Assembly: GCA_900769845.1 (NCBI GenBank)
Contig: CAAGIF010000128.1
Span: 1 to 28,303, forward strand
Reading direction: 5' to 3'
DNA length: 28,303 nucleotides
Source of the DNA: an uncultured Oscillospiraceae bacterium
Lineage (GTDB): Bacteria > Bacillota_A > Clostridia > Oscillospirales > Oscillospiraceae
Shown here: one piece after another, positions 1-7,625 of the stretch
How positions within the stretch are numbered: position 1 is the first letter of the stretch
How the letters are laid out: each line of letters begins with the position of its first letter
The notes under the pieces: generated by a model
What the model saw: the letters and a program-made list of their open reading frames with translations, nothing else
What the model was told of the DNA's origin: nothing
The model's database searches: none
Position numbers and translations under genes: made by a program

Positions 1-1242
1 GCCCTGCAGAACGTGTACGTCAACAGAGGTCTGGCCGTCGGCTGCGGTGGAGAACACCTGGGTCTGCTTTACCGGGATGGTGGTGTTGCGCTCGATCAGC
101 CGGGTGAACACACCGCCCATGGTCTCAATACCCAGGGACAGGGGGGTAACATCCAGCAGGACCACATCCTTCACATCGCCGGTAAGCACGCCGCCCTGAA
201 TGGCAGCGCCCAGAGCCACACACTCGTCGGGGTTGATGCCCTTGAAGCCTTCCTTACCGGTGATGGACTTAACAGCGTCCTGAACCGCAGGAATCCGGGT
301 GGAACCGCCAACCAGCAGAACCTTGTGCAGGTCGGAAGCGGACAGGCCGGCATCGCTCATTGCCTGACGGACGGGCTTCAGAGTCCGCTCCACCAGATCA
401 GCGGTCAGCTCATTGAACTTGGCCCGGGTGATGGTCACATCCAGGTGCTTGGGACCGGTGGCGTCCGCGGTGATATAGGGCAGATTGACAGCGGTGGAAG
501 TCATGCCGGACAGTTCGATCTTTGCCTTCTCGGCAGCTTCCTTCAGCCGCTGCATAGCGACCCGGTCATTCTTCAAATCGATGCCCTCAGCCTTCTTGAA
601 CTCGGCAACCAGGTAATCCATCACTCTCTGGTCGAAATCATCGCCGCCCAGATGGGTGTCACCGTTGGTAGCCAGAACTTCCACGATGCCGTCGCCGATC
701 TCCAGAATGGAAACGTCGAAGGTGCCGCCGCCCAGGTCGTAGACCATGATCTTCTGGTCGTTGTCCTTGTCCAGACCGTAAGCCAGAGCGGCTGCGGTGG
801 GCTCGTTGATGATGCGCTTGACTTCCAGACCGGCAATCTTACCGGCATCCTTGGTTGCCTGGCGCTGAGAGTCGGAGAAGTAAGCGGGGACGGTGATGAC
901 AGCTTCGGTAACGGGCTGTCCCAGATAAGCTTCGGCATCCGCCTTCAGCTTCTGCAGCACCATAGCGCTGATCTCCTGGGGGGTGTAGTTCTTGCCGTCG
1001 ATGGAAACCTTGTAATTTTCACCCATGTGGCGCTTGATGGAGGCCACGGTGCGGTCAGCATTGGTGACAGCCTGGCGCTTTGCAACCTGGCCCACCATGC
1101 GCTCTCCGGTCTTGCTGAATGCAACCACGGAAGGTGTGGTACGGCCGCCTTCGGCGTTGGCGATAACAACGGGTTCGCCGCCTTCCAGAACCGCAACGCA
1201 GGAATTGGTAGTACCAAGGTCAATACCGATGATTTTAGACAT
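1..1242 (-). CDS. dnaK: Molecular chaperone DnaK (Hsp70), C-terminus cut by window edge
   Basis: ATP-dependent Hsp70 chaperone that binds unfolded polypeptides together with DnaJ and the exchange factor GrpE. The minus strand from the ATG at 1240-1242 opens with [21 protein letters not shown], the Hsp70 phosphate-1 ATP-binding motif, and continues unbroken for 414 codons to base 1. The last residues in the window ([10 protein letters not shown]) belong to the start of the substrate-binding domain, so about 200 C-terminal residues of a usual 610-640 residue protein lie outside. A clean AGGAGG sits about 9 bases upstream of the ATG (1252-1257). It is the third gene after hrcA and grpE, with a 42-bp gap from grpE, so it is expected to be repressed by HrcA through the CIRCE at 2911-2937. 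Identity is certain. Confidence 0.97.
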   Translation of the reverse strand, partial: MSKIIGIDLGTTNSCVAVLEGGEPVVIANAEGGRTTPSVVAFSKTGERMVGQVAKRQAVTNADRTVASIKRHMGENYKVSIDGKNYTPQEISAMVLQKLKADAEAYLGQPVTEAVITVPAYFSDSQRQATKDAGKIAGLEVKRIINEPTAAALAYGLDKDNDQKIMVYDLGGGTFDVSILEIGDGIVEVLATNGDTHLGGDDFDQRVMDYLVAEFKKAEGIDLKNDRVAMQRLKEAAEKAKIELSGMTSTAVNLPYITADATGPKHLDVTITRAKFNELTADLVERTLKPVRQAMSDAGLSASDLHKVLLVGGSTRIPAVQDAVKSITGKEGFKGINPDECVALGAAIQGGVLTGDVKDVVLLDVTPLSLGIETMGGVFTRLIERNTTIPVKQTQVFSTAADGQTSVDVHVLQG

Positions 1243-1284
1243 AATGTTTTCCTCCTAATATATAAAGCTGAATTGTTTACAAAA

Positions 1285-1818
1285 TTAATTGGCTACTTGA
1301 ACCATTGCGAACCGGACGACCTTGTCGCCGATCTTAAAGCCCTTCTGGAACACGGCGGAGATGGTGTTTTCCTCCAGCTCCTGGCTTTCAATGTGCATCA
1401 CTGCGTTGTGCAGATTGGGATCAAACGCATCCCCCACATTTCCGAAAATCTCCACGCCCAGCCCGGAAAAGATCTTCATCAGTTCCGTCATGGTCATTTC
1501 TACGCCTTTTTTGTAGGCGGCGTCGGCAGTTTCCTGCAGGAGCGCCCGCTCCAGATTGTCGTATACCGGCAGCATCTTTGCCACGGCGTCGGCCTTTCCG
1601 TTGCCGTAGGATGCTTCCTTTTCTTTGATCGTGCGTTTGCGGAAGTTGTCAAACTCTGCGGCGCACCGCAGGTGGGCATCCCGCTCAGCGTTGTATTTTT
1701 CCTCCCAGGGATTTACTTCGGGAGCTTCGGAAGTTTCCGGTGTTTCCACCGCTTGCTCTGCCGGTTCCTTTACTTCCTCAACGGGAGCTTCTTTCTGCGC
1801 CTTATTCTTTTTCGCCAC
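1285..1818 (-). CDS. grpE: Nucleotide exchange factor GrpE
   Basis: Exchange factor that releases ADP from DnaK and works as a dimer. The protein has 177 residues, a usual length. The first ~45 residues are acidic and low in complexity (Glu/Pro/Ala-rich). A long helical region follows with the family pattern around EEKYNAERDAHLRCAAEFDN and FRKRTIKEKEA, and the beta domain ends in GDKVVRFAMVQVAN. The start codon is GTG (1816-1818). It lies 3 bases after the hrcA stop, and its Shine-Dalgarno AGAGGAGG overlaps the end of hrcA, so the two genes are probably translationally coupled. The family usually has Pro where this protein has Phe in the final RFAMV segment; the effect is unknown. Confidence 0.96.
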   Translation of the reverse strand: MAKKNKAQKEAPVEEVKEPAEQAVETPETSEAPEVNPWEEKYNAERDAHLRCAAEFDNFRKRTIKEKEASYGNGKADAVAKMLPVYDNLERALLQETADAAYKKGVEMTMTELMKIFSGLGVEIFGNVGDAFDPNLHNAVMHIESQELEENTISAVFQKGFKIGDKVVRFAMVQVAN

Positions 1819-1821
1819 GGC

Positions 1822-2889
1822 TTATGCCTCCTCTTCTGCAGCTGATTCCGGAAGCTTCGGAGCTTCCGCCTTGCCGAACATCTTGGAAAGACTTTCGGCA
1901 AAATAGCTGAGTCTTGCGGTGACCTTTGCATAGTCCATACGGGTGGGACCAACCACACCGATCATGCCCTGCATGCCGTCACCGATATCAAATTTTGTCA
2001 TTACCACAGATGTATCCTTCAGTTCCTCCGCCACATTTTCCGGGCCGACCAGAACCTTGGTTCCGTTTTCGTTCATCATCACCGCGGGCAGATTGGAGAG
2101 GGCTTCCTCATCCAGGCCGCTGATGACCTTCTGGGCCTTGTCGATGTTCCGGTACTCCGGCTGACCCAGCAGCCGCATCTGGCCCGCCACCGCCATATTG
2201 GCGCTGGTTTGGCGCCGCAGGGTCTCCGTGGCAAATTCCACGATCACGGGAACCAGTCCCGCCGCTGCCCCTGCCGAGCGCATCACCCGGTCCATAAGGC
2301 CGGCGGTGTATTCTTCCACGGACAGAGTTGTCATGGTGGCGTTCAGCAGCGCGGACAACAGTTTCAGATCCTGCTCGGTCACATTCAGAGGTAGCTTGAT
2401 CAGCTTGTTCACCACCTCGTCGGTGGAGAGCATCAAAACCAGAATGAAACTACCCTGACCGGCTTCGATCAATTCAAACCGGGTCACCGTGGCATCTCCC
2501 TGACGGGACGCCATGGAAATGGCGGGAAGATCCGTTGCCTGGGAAACCAGCTTTGCCACCTTTTCCACCAGCTTATCCACCCGCTGCATCTTTTCCTCGA
2601 TGGCGATATTGATGGATTTGGTTTCGTCGATGCTCAGCCGGTAATCTGCCATCAGTTCATCCACATACAGCCGGTAGCCCGCTGCCGACGGGATCCGTCC
2701 GGCGCTGGTGTGGGGCTGTTCCAGATAGCCCAGAGTGGTCAGATCTGCCATTTCGTTTCGGATGGTTGCGGAGGAGTAGTTCATGTCCGGCAGCTCGGCA
2801 ATAGCCTTGGATCCCACCGGCTCGGCGGTGCTGATATACAGATCTACCACGCTGCGCAGAACTTTCTTTTTCCGTTCAGTCAGTTCCAT
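1822..2889 (-). CDS. hrcA: Heat-inducible transcription repressor HrcA
   Basis: Repressor of class I heat-shock genes that binds CIRCE operators and needs GroEL to stay active. The 355-residue protein has the N-terminal winged helix with the family-typical runs ISTAEPVGSKAIAE, SSATIRNEMADL and LEQPHTSAGRIPSAAGYR (about residues 19-75), followed by the GAF-like dimerisation region. The ATG at 2887-2889 has AGGAGG about 9 bases upstream. It is the first gene of hrcA-grpE-dnaK and lies directly downstream of a perfect CIRCE, so it is expected to repress itself. The C-terminal tail is short and acidic (SAAEEEA). Confidence 0.97.
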   Translation of the reverse strand: MELTERKKKVLRSVVDLYISTAEPVGSKAIAELPDMNYSSATIRNEMADLTTLGYLEQPHTSAGRIPSAAGYRLYVDELMADYRLSIDETKSINIAIEEKMQRVDKLVEKVAKLVSQATDLPAISMASRQGDATVTRFELIEAGQGSFILVLMLSTDEVVNKLIKLPLNVTEQDLKLLSALLNATMTTLSVEEYTAGLMDRVMRSAGAAAGLVPVIVEFATETLRRQTSANMAVAGQMRLLGQPEYRNIDKAQKVISGLDEEALSNLPAVMMNENGTKVLVGPENVAEELKDTSVVMTKFDIGDGMQGMIGVVGPTRMDYAKVTARLSYFAESLSKMFGKAEAPKLPESAAEEEA

Positions 2890-2910
2890 TTTCCTGCTCC
2901 TCCTGTCGTT

Positions 2911-2937
2911 TTAGCACTCTTTGTTCCTGAGTGCTAA
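2911..2937 (-). promoter_or_regulatory. CIRCE operator (HrcA binding site)
   Basis: A perfect TTAGCACTC-N9-GAGTGCTAA inverted repeat lies between the hrcA start codon and its promoter. This is the exact consensus of the HrcA operator. It sits just downstream of the -10 box at 2942-2947, so bound HrcA would block transcription initiation. Confidence 0.97.
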
Positions 2938-2941
2938 GCAC

Positions 2942-2970
2942 ACTATACCAGAGAGTGCTAAAAAAGTCAA
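2942..2970 (-). promoter_or_regulatory. Sigma-A-type promoter of hrcA operon, with extra CIRCE half-site in the spacer
   Basis: On the minus strand a TTGACT -35 box (2965-2970) and a TATAGT -10 box (2942-2947) are separated by exactly 17 bases. The spacer contains a third TTAGCACTC (2953-2961), in the same orientation as the upstream arm of the CIRCE and 15 bases from it. Confidence 0.88.
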
Positions 2971-3056
2971 GGGGTCGTTTTTGAATTATTAATGAACAAT
3001 TTATAATAAGTTTATTAAGGCTCCGTTTTCCCTGTCTATTTTACCCCAGAGCAATG

Positions 3057-3084
3057 AAAAAACGCGCCCGCAGGCGCGTTTTTC
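3057..3084 (-). terminator. Rho-independent terminator of the rqcH operon
   Basis: The 8-bp GC-rich stem AACGCGCC / GGCGCGTT (3061-3068 with 3073-3080) has a 4-base loop. On the minus strand it follows the rqcH stop codon immediately and is followed by a run of T. Between it and the hrcA promoter lies only AT-rich DNA with no recognisable feature. Confidence 0.88.
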
Positions 3085-4842
3085 TTAATTCTCTTCCTTT
3101 TTCTCTGCGTTCAGCGCGTCCACCACAATGTTTGCGTAGGGATTGACGATTACCGTGCGATAGGTATGATAGATCACCATGCCGGGTTTCGCTCCGGGCA
3201 CCTTCTTCACCTGCTTGACCGGTGTTACATCCACCGGGATGTTCTGACCGCCGGTGGTTTCTGCGTAGTATGCCGCAAGCTGGGCCGCCTGGGTGACGGT
3301 ATCGTCCGGGGGTGCGGTTCCTCCGCAGGAAATGATCACATGGGAGCCGTGGACCTTGGAGGCATGGCACCAGATATCGTCCTTCCGGGCGGCTTTGAAG
3401 GTCAGCTCGTCATTCTGGCGGTTGTTTCTGCCTACATAAATGGGATAGCCGTCGGTGGAGGTAAAGACCATGGGTTTGGATTTTACCTGCTTCATCTTCC
3501 GTTTGCCGGAATCCGCCTTGATATAGCCGCCTGCCTGCAATTCCTGCCGGATCTCCTCCAGCTCGGCGTCAGTTTGGGCGCGGTTCAGCTCCTCCAGAAC
3601 GCTCTTTAAATAATGAAGCTCCTGCTCACCCAGGCTGATCTGCTTTGTCAATTCCTTTTCGGCGGTTTTCAGCTTGGCGTAATCCTTATAGAATTTTGCC
3701 GCGTTCTGCTGGGGAGAGAGGATGGGGGAGATGGAAATATCAACGAGGGGCATTTCCTCGTCGTAAAAATCCTCCGCCTGCAAAACTGTCTGACCCTTTA
3801 CGATCCGATGGATATTGGCGGTAACAATATCCCCAAGCTGCCGCAGCCGTTCCCGGTCAAAGGTTGCTGCCAGCTCCTTTTCCTGAATTGCCAGCTTTCG
3901 CTGGATCCGCTGGCACAGGTTCTGCACGGTCTTGCGTACCGTCTGGCTCTTCTGGCGCATGGATTCGTTCCGGTCCCGGACTGTGTAGAACATATCCATA
4001 AGCTGACCGAAGGACTCCACCCGGTCACAGCCGCCATACTGCCGGATGGGGCAGAAGGCAAACTGTTTGGGGGTGCCGCCCTGCTGGGTGTAGCAATAGG
4101 GCGCCGGGTGTTCCAGATGCTCCCGGAACCAGAGCTGCAGCTTTTCCGCCACGGTGGTTTTATCCAGGTCTTCCAGCCGGGCGTCCGCACTGCCTGCTGC
4201 AAAAAGCGCCGCCTCCCGGCAGACCAGGGGAGAAAGTCCGCCCAGCTCCGCCATCAGACGGTCTGCCAGCATATCCTCTCCCGGTTTACATAGCAAGTTT
4301 ACATAATCACAGGCTTCCAATTCTGCGGGATTCTGCTTGGCAATGGGTTCGGGTTTTTGATAATTCAGCCCCGGCAGAGCAGCCCGCCTGGCGCTCTCGT
4401 CCAAACCGATCCGCCGCAGGCAATCGATGATCCGCCCCTCGGGGGACAGCAAATACAGATTGCAGGTTCTGCCCATCAGTTCGGCAACCAGGGTCTTGTG
4501 CACATGGTCACCCATTTCGTCGATACAGTCAAAGGTAAACATGGCGCAGCGCTCCATGGGAAGCTGTTCGATTTTTATCAGCCTTGCGCCCAGCAGGTGC
4601 TTACGCAGCAGCATGCAGAACACGGGCGGTTCCGCAGGATTTTCCGGGGAGGACGCGGTCAGATGGAGCCGGGGTGCCGTGGGATTCAGGGCAAACAGCA
4701 GTTTTTCCCTGCCCTCCCGGCATTTCAGCTGCAAAATCACCGTATCCCGACTGGGCTGATGGATCTTATCCACCCGGGCATCTAGGGTCTTTTCCCGGAT
4801 CTCTTCCATCACCGCCGATAAGAAAAAAGCATCAAAGGCCAT
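3085..4842 (-). CDS. rqcH: Rqc2/NFACT-family ribosome quality control factor RqcH
   Basis: Member of the NFACT family (bacterial RqcH; older name fibronectin-binding protein A). In Bacillus subtilis it binds obstructed 50S-peptidyl-tRNA complexes and directs C-terminal alanine tailing. The 585 residues contain an NFACT-N domain beginning MAFDAFFLSAV with the PPVFCMLLRKHLLGARL run (residues 72-88), a central coiled-coil region (roughly 280-430), and a C-terminal NFACT-R domain with DDIWCHASKVHGSHVII. I chose the ATG at 4840-4842 because GGAGG lies 6-7 bases upstream; an in-frame TTG four codons earlier overlaps that site. The residue pair known as Asp97-Arg98 in characterised RqcH is Glu97-Arg98 here. 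It is the last gene of the Gx-mrnC-rqcH unit, 29 bp after mrnC. Confidence 0.94.
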   Translation of the reverse strand: MAFDAFFLSAVMEEIREKTLDARVDKIHQPSRDTVILQLKCREGREKLLFALNPTAPRLHLTASSPENPAEPPVFCMLLRKHLLGARLIKIEQLPMERCAMFTFDCIDEMGDHVHKTLVAELMGRTCNLYLLSPEGRIIDCLRRIGLDESARRAALPGLNYQKPEPIAKQNPAELEACDYVNLLCKPGEDMLADRLMAELGGLSPLVCREAALFAAGSADARLEDLDKTTVAEKLQLWFREHLEHPAPYCYTQQGGTPKQFAFCPIRQYGGCDRVESFGQLMDMFYTVRDRNESMRQKSQTVRKTVQNLCQRIQRKLAIQEKELAATFDRERLRQLGDIVTANIHRIVKGQTVLQAEDFYDEEMPLVDISISPILSPQQNAAKFYKDYAKLKTAEKELTKQISLGEQELHYLKSVLEELNRAQTDAELEEIRQELQAGGYIKADSGKRKMKQVKSKPMVFTSTDGYPIYVGRNNRQNDELTFKAARKDDIWCHASKVHGSHVIISCGGTAPPDDTVTQAAQLAAYYAETTGGQNIPVDVTPVKQVKKVPGAKPGMVIYHTYRTVIVNPYANIVVDALNAEKKEEN

Positions 4843-4871
4843 AATATCCTCCAAAGGAAGTCAAATTTGGT

Positions 4872-5273
4872 CTACATTTCCATTACCAAATTAAAGATTT
4901 CATTTGCCCGGTCTTTCTGTCCCGAGAGGAACAGATAGCCGAACAGAGCCTCCACACCGGTGGCCTTGGCATACTCGGCAGGGGTGGCGGATTTGGGTAC
5001 CGCGTGGACATGGGAATTTTTGCCCCGGCGGTAGTAGGCAAGCTCCTCCTCCGTCAGCAGGGGCAGCATTTTCTCCGCAAACTTCGCCTGGGAGGAGGCT
5101 TTTACCATATGGATGGTATCCCGGTGGAGCCGGTCCACAGTTTTCTCCCCCCGGGCGCACAGGTATGCCCGGCAGAGGATCTCAAATACGCAGTCTCCCA
5201 TGTGGGCAAGTCCCAGATTGGAGATAGTATCGATTTTCCCCTTGGACATGTTCATTTCAAAAAGGTTTTCCAC
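4872..5273 (-). CDS. mrnC: Mini-ribonuclease III
   Basis: Double-strand-specific RNase that matures 23S rRNA in Firmicutes; it has the RNase III catalytic domain but no dsRNA-binding domain. The 133 residues show NLGLAHMGDCVFEI (Asp27 in the catalytic motif) and, near the C-terminus, GVEALFGYLFLSG (second acidic motif), as expected for the family. The start is taken as GTG (5271-5273) because GGGGGAG lies about 8 bases upstream; the later in-frame ATGs have no such site. This start lies inside the end of the Gx-family gene (22-bp overlap), indicating translational coupling. Pairing with rqcH puts an rRNA maturation enzyme and a ribosome rescue factor in one transcript. Confidence 0.94.
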   Translation of the reverse strand: MENLFEMNMSKGKIDTISNLGLAHMGDCVFEILCRAYLCARGEKTVDRLHRDTIHMVKASSQAKFAEKMLPLLTEEELAYYRRGKNSHVHAVPKSATPAEYAKATGVEALFGYLFLSGQKDRANEIFNLVMEM

Positions 5274-5761
5274 AGTTTACTCCCCCGATTCAGCACAAAT
5301 TGGGCGCACAGCCCGGTGAACAGTCCCGTGATCACGGAACAGACGATCATGGCAGGCAGATACACCGCGATCCCCGGCGTCCGGGTAATGGCCACCGCCA
5401 TCGCCATCTGGCCCAGGGAATGGCCCACCGCGGCCAGCGCTCCGGCCACCCAGAGCTGTTTGTCCGTTAAGATCCGTCTGAGTCCGATGGTAATAAGGAT
5501 CGCCGCCAAACCGCCGGCACCGGAATAGAAGATGGTGCTGAAATTCCCGGCAAACACCGCCCCAAGAAAGATCCGGACGAACAGAATTGCCGCCGCTTCT
5601 CCGGAACCCAATGCAAACACCGCAAACACGGTGATGATATTGGCAAGTCCCAGCTTTACCCCGGGGATCGGCACCGGCGCGGGGATCTGCGCCTCGATCA
5701 TAAAAACAGTCAGCGCGATGGCGGTGAGCAGACCCATGAGCGTCAGTTTCTTTACTTTCAT
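5252..5761 (-). CDS. Gx transporter family membrane protein (Hpre_diP_synt_I family)
   Basis: A 169-residue hydrophobic protein of the family named either Gx transporter or heptaprenyl diphosphate synthase component I. The family-typical segment IPGVKLGLANIITVFAVFALG follows the first membrane helix, and there are about five hydrophobic segments in total. Small integral membrane proteins of this type resemble ECF-transporter substrate-binding subunits. The true substrate is not established, and the old synthase name probably does not describe an enzyme activity. The ATG at 5759-5761 is chosen because GGGAGG lies 8 bases upstream; TTG and ATG codons further up overlap that site. It is first in the unit with mrnC and rqcH. 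Confidence 0.85.
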   Translation of the reverse strand: MKVKKLTLMGLLTAIALTVFMIEAQIPAPVPIPGVKLGLANIITVFAVFALGSGEAAAILFVRIFLGAVFAGNFSTIFYSGAGGLAAILITIGLRRILTDKQLWVAGALAAVGHSLGQMAMAVAITRTPGIAVYLPAMIVCSVITGLFTGLCAQFVLNRGSKLWKTFLK

Positions 5762-5778
5762 TACCATCGCCTCCCAGC

Positions 5779-5832
5779 GCCCCAACGGGGCAGATTTTCT
5801 GTAATCATACCAGTTATTTCGGAAAAAGTAAA
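5779..5832 (-). promoter_or_regulatory. Sigma-A-type promoter and leader hairpin of Gx-mrnC-rqcH
   Basis: On the minus strand TTTACT (5827-5832) and TATGAT (5804-5809) are separated by 17 bases, and TGG before the -10 gives an extended -10. The short leader contains the perfect hairpin GCCCC-AAC-GGGGC (5779-5791) just before the Shine-Dalgarno. It could affect translation but is too short to call a known riboswitch. Confidence 0.78.
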
Positions 5833-5851
5833 GCGCAGACGGGCGGAAAGA

Positions 5852-5879
5852 ATGCCCACCATCGGAAGACGGTGGGCAT
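5852..5879 (-). terminator. Terminator after the DegV gene
   Basis: A 9-bp stem ATGCCCACC / GGTGGGCAT with a 10-base loop lies 10 bases past the DegV stop codon on the minus strand. The following T run is short (TCTTT), so it may be a modest terminator. Confidence 0.6.
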
Positions 5880-5889
5880 ATATTTTGGA

Positions 5890-6759
5890 TCAGCGTCCCT
5901 TGCCAAAGAAATATACCGCCAGCATACCGGGGCCCACATGGGAACCGGTAAAGGGCTCGTGAGGACAGACCAGAAGCTGCCTGGGCTTCGCCACAGCGCA
6001 GATCTGCTCCGCCAGAGCCTGGGCTTCCTCAGGACAGTCGCCGTGGGTGATGCCCACCCGCTGGTTTTCCGGATCCACCACCCGCTCGGCGTAGATCTTG
6101 ACCAGCATTTCCACAGCCTTCTTCCGGCCGCGGAATTTCTGGTAGGATACGATGTGACCTTCCTCGTCACCCCGGAGAATGGGCTTGATGTTCAGCATGG
6201 TGCCAACCATGGCGCTGGCGCCGCTGAGACGGCCGGTGCGCTTGAGGAATATCAGATCGTCCACGGTGAAGTATTCGCACAGATCATCGGTGGCAGCGAT
6301 CAGTTCCTCCGCCGCCTCATCCACGGATTTGCCCGCTTCCCGCAGATCCGCCGCCATCAGGGTCAGAAGGCCCGGACCAAAGGCCGCGCCCCGGGAGTCC
6401 ACGGTGCGGATCCGGCGATCGGGATATTCCCCGCTGAGATCTTCCGCCGCCATTCTGGCCGCATTGTAGGTGCCGCTGACACCACTGGAAAGACCCACAT
6501 AGATCACATCCAACCCTTCTTCCAGAGCGGTGCGGAAATGATCCATGAAAAGCTGGGTGTTCAGCAGGCTGGTCTGGATCAGATGACCCGCCCGGAGCAG
6601 ATCGTAATGGGCAGGGGCATCAAAGGTATCAATATCGCCGCTATATACATGCTGGACACCGTCCAGGGTATAGGTACAGGGAAGCACCCGAATCCGGTGC
6701 TTCCGGATCTCTGCGCCGGGAAGATTGGAGCAGCCGTCAGTGAAAATGGCATAGGACAT
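5890..6759 (-). CDS. DegV family fatty-acid-binding protein
   Basis: A 289-residue member of the DegV/FakB-like family, proteins that bind a single fatty acid in a closed pocket. FakB paralogues present fatty acids to the FakA kinase for phospholipid synthesis. The sequence starts MSYAIFTDGCSNLP (family-typical TD.C.DLP-like motif), has YVGLSSGVSGTYNAA at about residues 87-101, the VDDLIFLKRTGRLSGA segment, and ends around CPHEPFTGSHVGPGMLAVYFFGKG. The ATG at 6757-6759 has AGGAGG 7-8 bases upstream; an in-frame extension of 22 codons covers the promoter and is not used. No fakA-like gene is in the window. It has its own promoter and terminator. Confidence 0.92.
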   Translation of the reverse strand: MSYAIFTDGCSNLPGAEIRKHRIRVLPCTYTLDGVQHVYSGDIDTFDAPAHYDLLRAGHLIQTSLLNTQLFMDHFRTALEEGLDVIYVGLSSGVSGTYNAARMAAEDLSGEYPDRRIRTVDSRGAAFGPGLLTLMAADLREAGKSVDEAAEELIAATDDLCEYFTVDDLIFLKRTGRLSGASAMVGTMLNIKPILRGDEEGHIVSYQKFRGRKKAVEMLVKIYAERVVDPENQRVGITHGDCPEEAQALAEQICAVAKPRQLLVCPHEPFTGSHVGPGMLAVYFFGKGR

Positions 6760-6789
6760 AGGACTTCCTCCTGTGTTTGTTTTTTTATT

Positions 6790-6818
6790 ATTATAAAAGA
6801 AAAGTCCTTTTATGTAAA
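6790..6818 (-). promoter_or_regulatory. Sigma-A-type promoter of the DegV gene
   Basis: On the minus strand TTTACA (6813-6818) and a consensus TATAAT (6790-6795) are separated by 17 bases, about 30 bases upstream of the chosen ATG. Confidence 0.85.
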
Positions 6819-6841
6819 GTCCCAAACCGCATTTTCCATTT

Positions 6842-7084
6842 TCAGTACCGCAGGTACCGGCGAAGCTTCTGCTCCGCCCGGCGCAAGGTCCTGGATACCG
6901 TACTTTTCTGTACGCCCCGCTCCCGGGCGATCTGGGGAATGGTTTGCTCGTGAAAATAGTAGGAAATCAGAGTTTGCCGCTGCAGCTCCGTCAGTTCCTC
7001 CCGGATCACCCGCTGAACCCGCAGCAGCATCACATTTTTGGGGAGTCTTGGGCCTTCATATCCCTCATACAGTATATTTTTCAC
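6842..7084 (-). CDS. Small sigma-70 region-4-like HTH protein
   Basis: An 80-residue protein consisting almost only of a sigma region 4 / LuxR-like helix-turn-helix: LTELQRQTLISYYFHEQTIPQIARERGVQKSTVSRTLRRAEQKLRRYLRY. It has no region 2, so it cannot act as a complete sigma factor; it is more likely a DNA-binding adaptor or regulator. The start is uncertain. GTG at 7082-7084 has AGGGGG about 10 bases upstream, while an ATG at 7103-7105 would add seven residues. Both overlap the preceding 77-aa gene, so translation is probably coupled. It is last in a three-gene set with the zinc-ribbon protein. No terminator is visible before the DegV promoter. Confidence 0.8.
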   Translation of the reverse strand: MKNILYEGYEGPRLPKNVMLLRVQRVIREELTELQRQTLISYYFHEQTIPQIARERGVQKSTVSRTLRRAEQKLRRYLRY

Positions 7085-7298
7085 TGCGGTAGTACCCCCT
7101 GTCATAGTAATGGGCAGTCAGCTCTGCCAGTTCGTTCATCTGCGTCAGCATGGGAGTCAGCTCCGCGATCCGCCGCTTCAGATGCCAGATTTGCTCCGGA
7201 TCCTCCGTCCGGGCCAATTCCCGGCGAAGCTGACTCAGCCGGCAGCGCAGGGGAACCGCCGCCGCCTCATAGCACGCGCTCAGTTCCGCCAGGGTCAT
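7065..7298 (-). CDS. Small helical protein of unknown function
   Basis: A 77-residue charged protein, predicted mostly helical, with a coiled-coil-like stretch (LRCRLSQLRRELARTEDPEQIWHLKRRIAELTPMLTQMNELAELTAHYYDRGYY). I do not recognise a family. The ATG overlaps the stop of the zinc-ribbon gene in an ATGA, and its own end overlaps the start of the sigma region-4-like gene by about 20 bp. This tight packing is the main reason to believe it is real. It may partner with the neighbouring HTH protein, but that is inference. Confidence 0.72.
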   Translation of the reverse strand: MTLAELSACYEAAAVPLRCRLSQLRRELARTEDPEQIWHLKRRIAELTPMLTQMNELAELTAHYYDRGYYRSEKYTV

Positions 7299-7429
7299 GG
7301 CGCATCCCTCTCACAGCGGATACAGACCAGACTGGGGGTATACCGCTCCCCGCCGCAGCGGGGACAAAAGCAGGCCGGCTTCCGGTCCTGGTCATCCAAA
7401 AACAGCGCAGGCAGCACAATATCCTTCAT
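7295..7429 (-). CDS. 44-residue zinc-ribbon-like protein
   Basis: On the minus strand ATG (7427-7429) to TGA (7295-7297) encodes 44 residues. Cysteines lie in CFCPRCGG and, 13 residues after the second CxxC cysteine, CIRCE, a typical pair of zinc knuckles. AGGAGG lies 9 bases upstream; two further in-frame ATGs (7433-7435 and 7436-7438) sit closer to it and cannot be excluded. The stop overlaps the ATG of the next gene (ATGA). Function unknown; such mini zinc ribbons commonly bind nucleic acid or protein partners. Confidence 0.7.
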   Translation of the reverse strand: MKDIVLPALFLDDQDRKPACFCPRCGGERYTPSLVCIRCERDAP

Positions 7430-7510
7430 TTTCATCATCCTCCTGTGTAAATTTCCGTCGATTCTCCCCGTTGGTTTTCGCGAATGTTTCCAACTTTTTC
7501 CACGGAAATC

Positions 7511-7594
7511 ACTATACTACACATGCCGTGTAGAGTCCGTCGAATCGTGTAGGGACGACTTTCTCCCATTTTTTTACACAGAAGATGGTATAAT
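7511..7594. promoter_or_regulatory. Divergent promoter region with inverted-repeat operator candidate
   Basis: For the minus-strand set, TATAGT (7511-7516) is a -10 box; the hexamer 17 bases upstream (7534-7539) is a poor -35. The whole 17-bp spacer is the inverted repeat CTACAC-ATGCC-GTGTAG (7517-7533). For the plus-strand XRE gene, TATAAT (7589-7594) preceded by TGG forms an extended -10. A further GTGTAG lies at 7547-7552. The inverted repeat is a natural candidate operator for the XRE protein. The remainder of the 7430-7625 gap shows nothing else I can name. Confidence 0.6.
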
Positions 7595-7625
7595 CTCCCC
7601 AGTACATCGGAAAGGGGCGGTCACC

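Noticed and set aside
13..1845. 610-codon plus-strand open frame
   Set aside because: It lies antisense to dnaK and grpE, which are certain; the composition (Gly/His/Leu/Gln-rich) resembles no protein and there is no ribosome site.
7038..7625. N-terminal extension of the XRE regulator back to 7038
   Set aside because: It would run antisense through two supported genes and the divergent promoter region; the HTH begins right after the TTG at 7626 with its own ribosome site.
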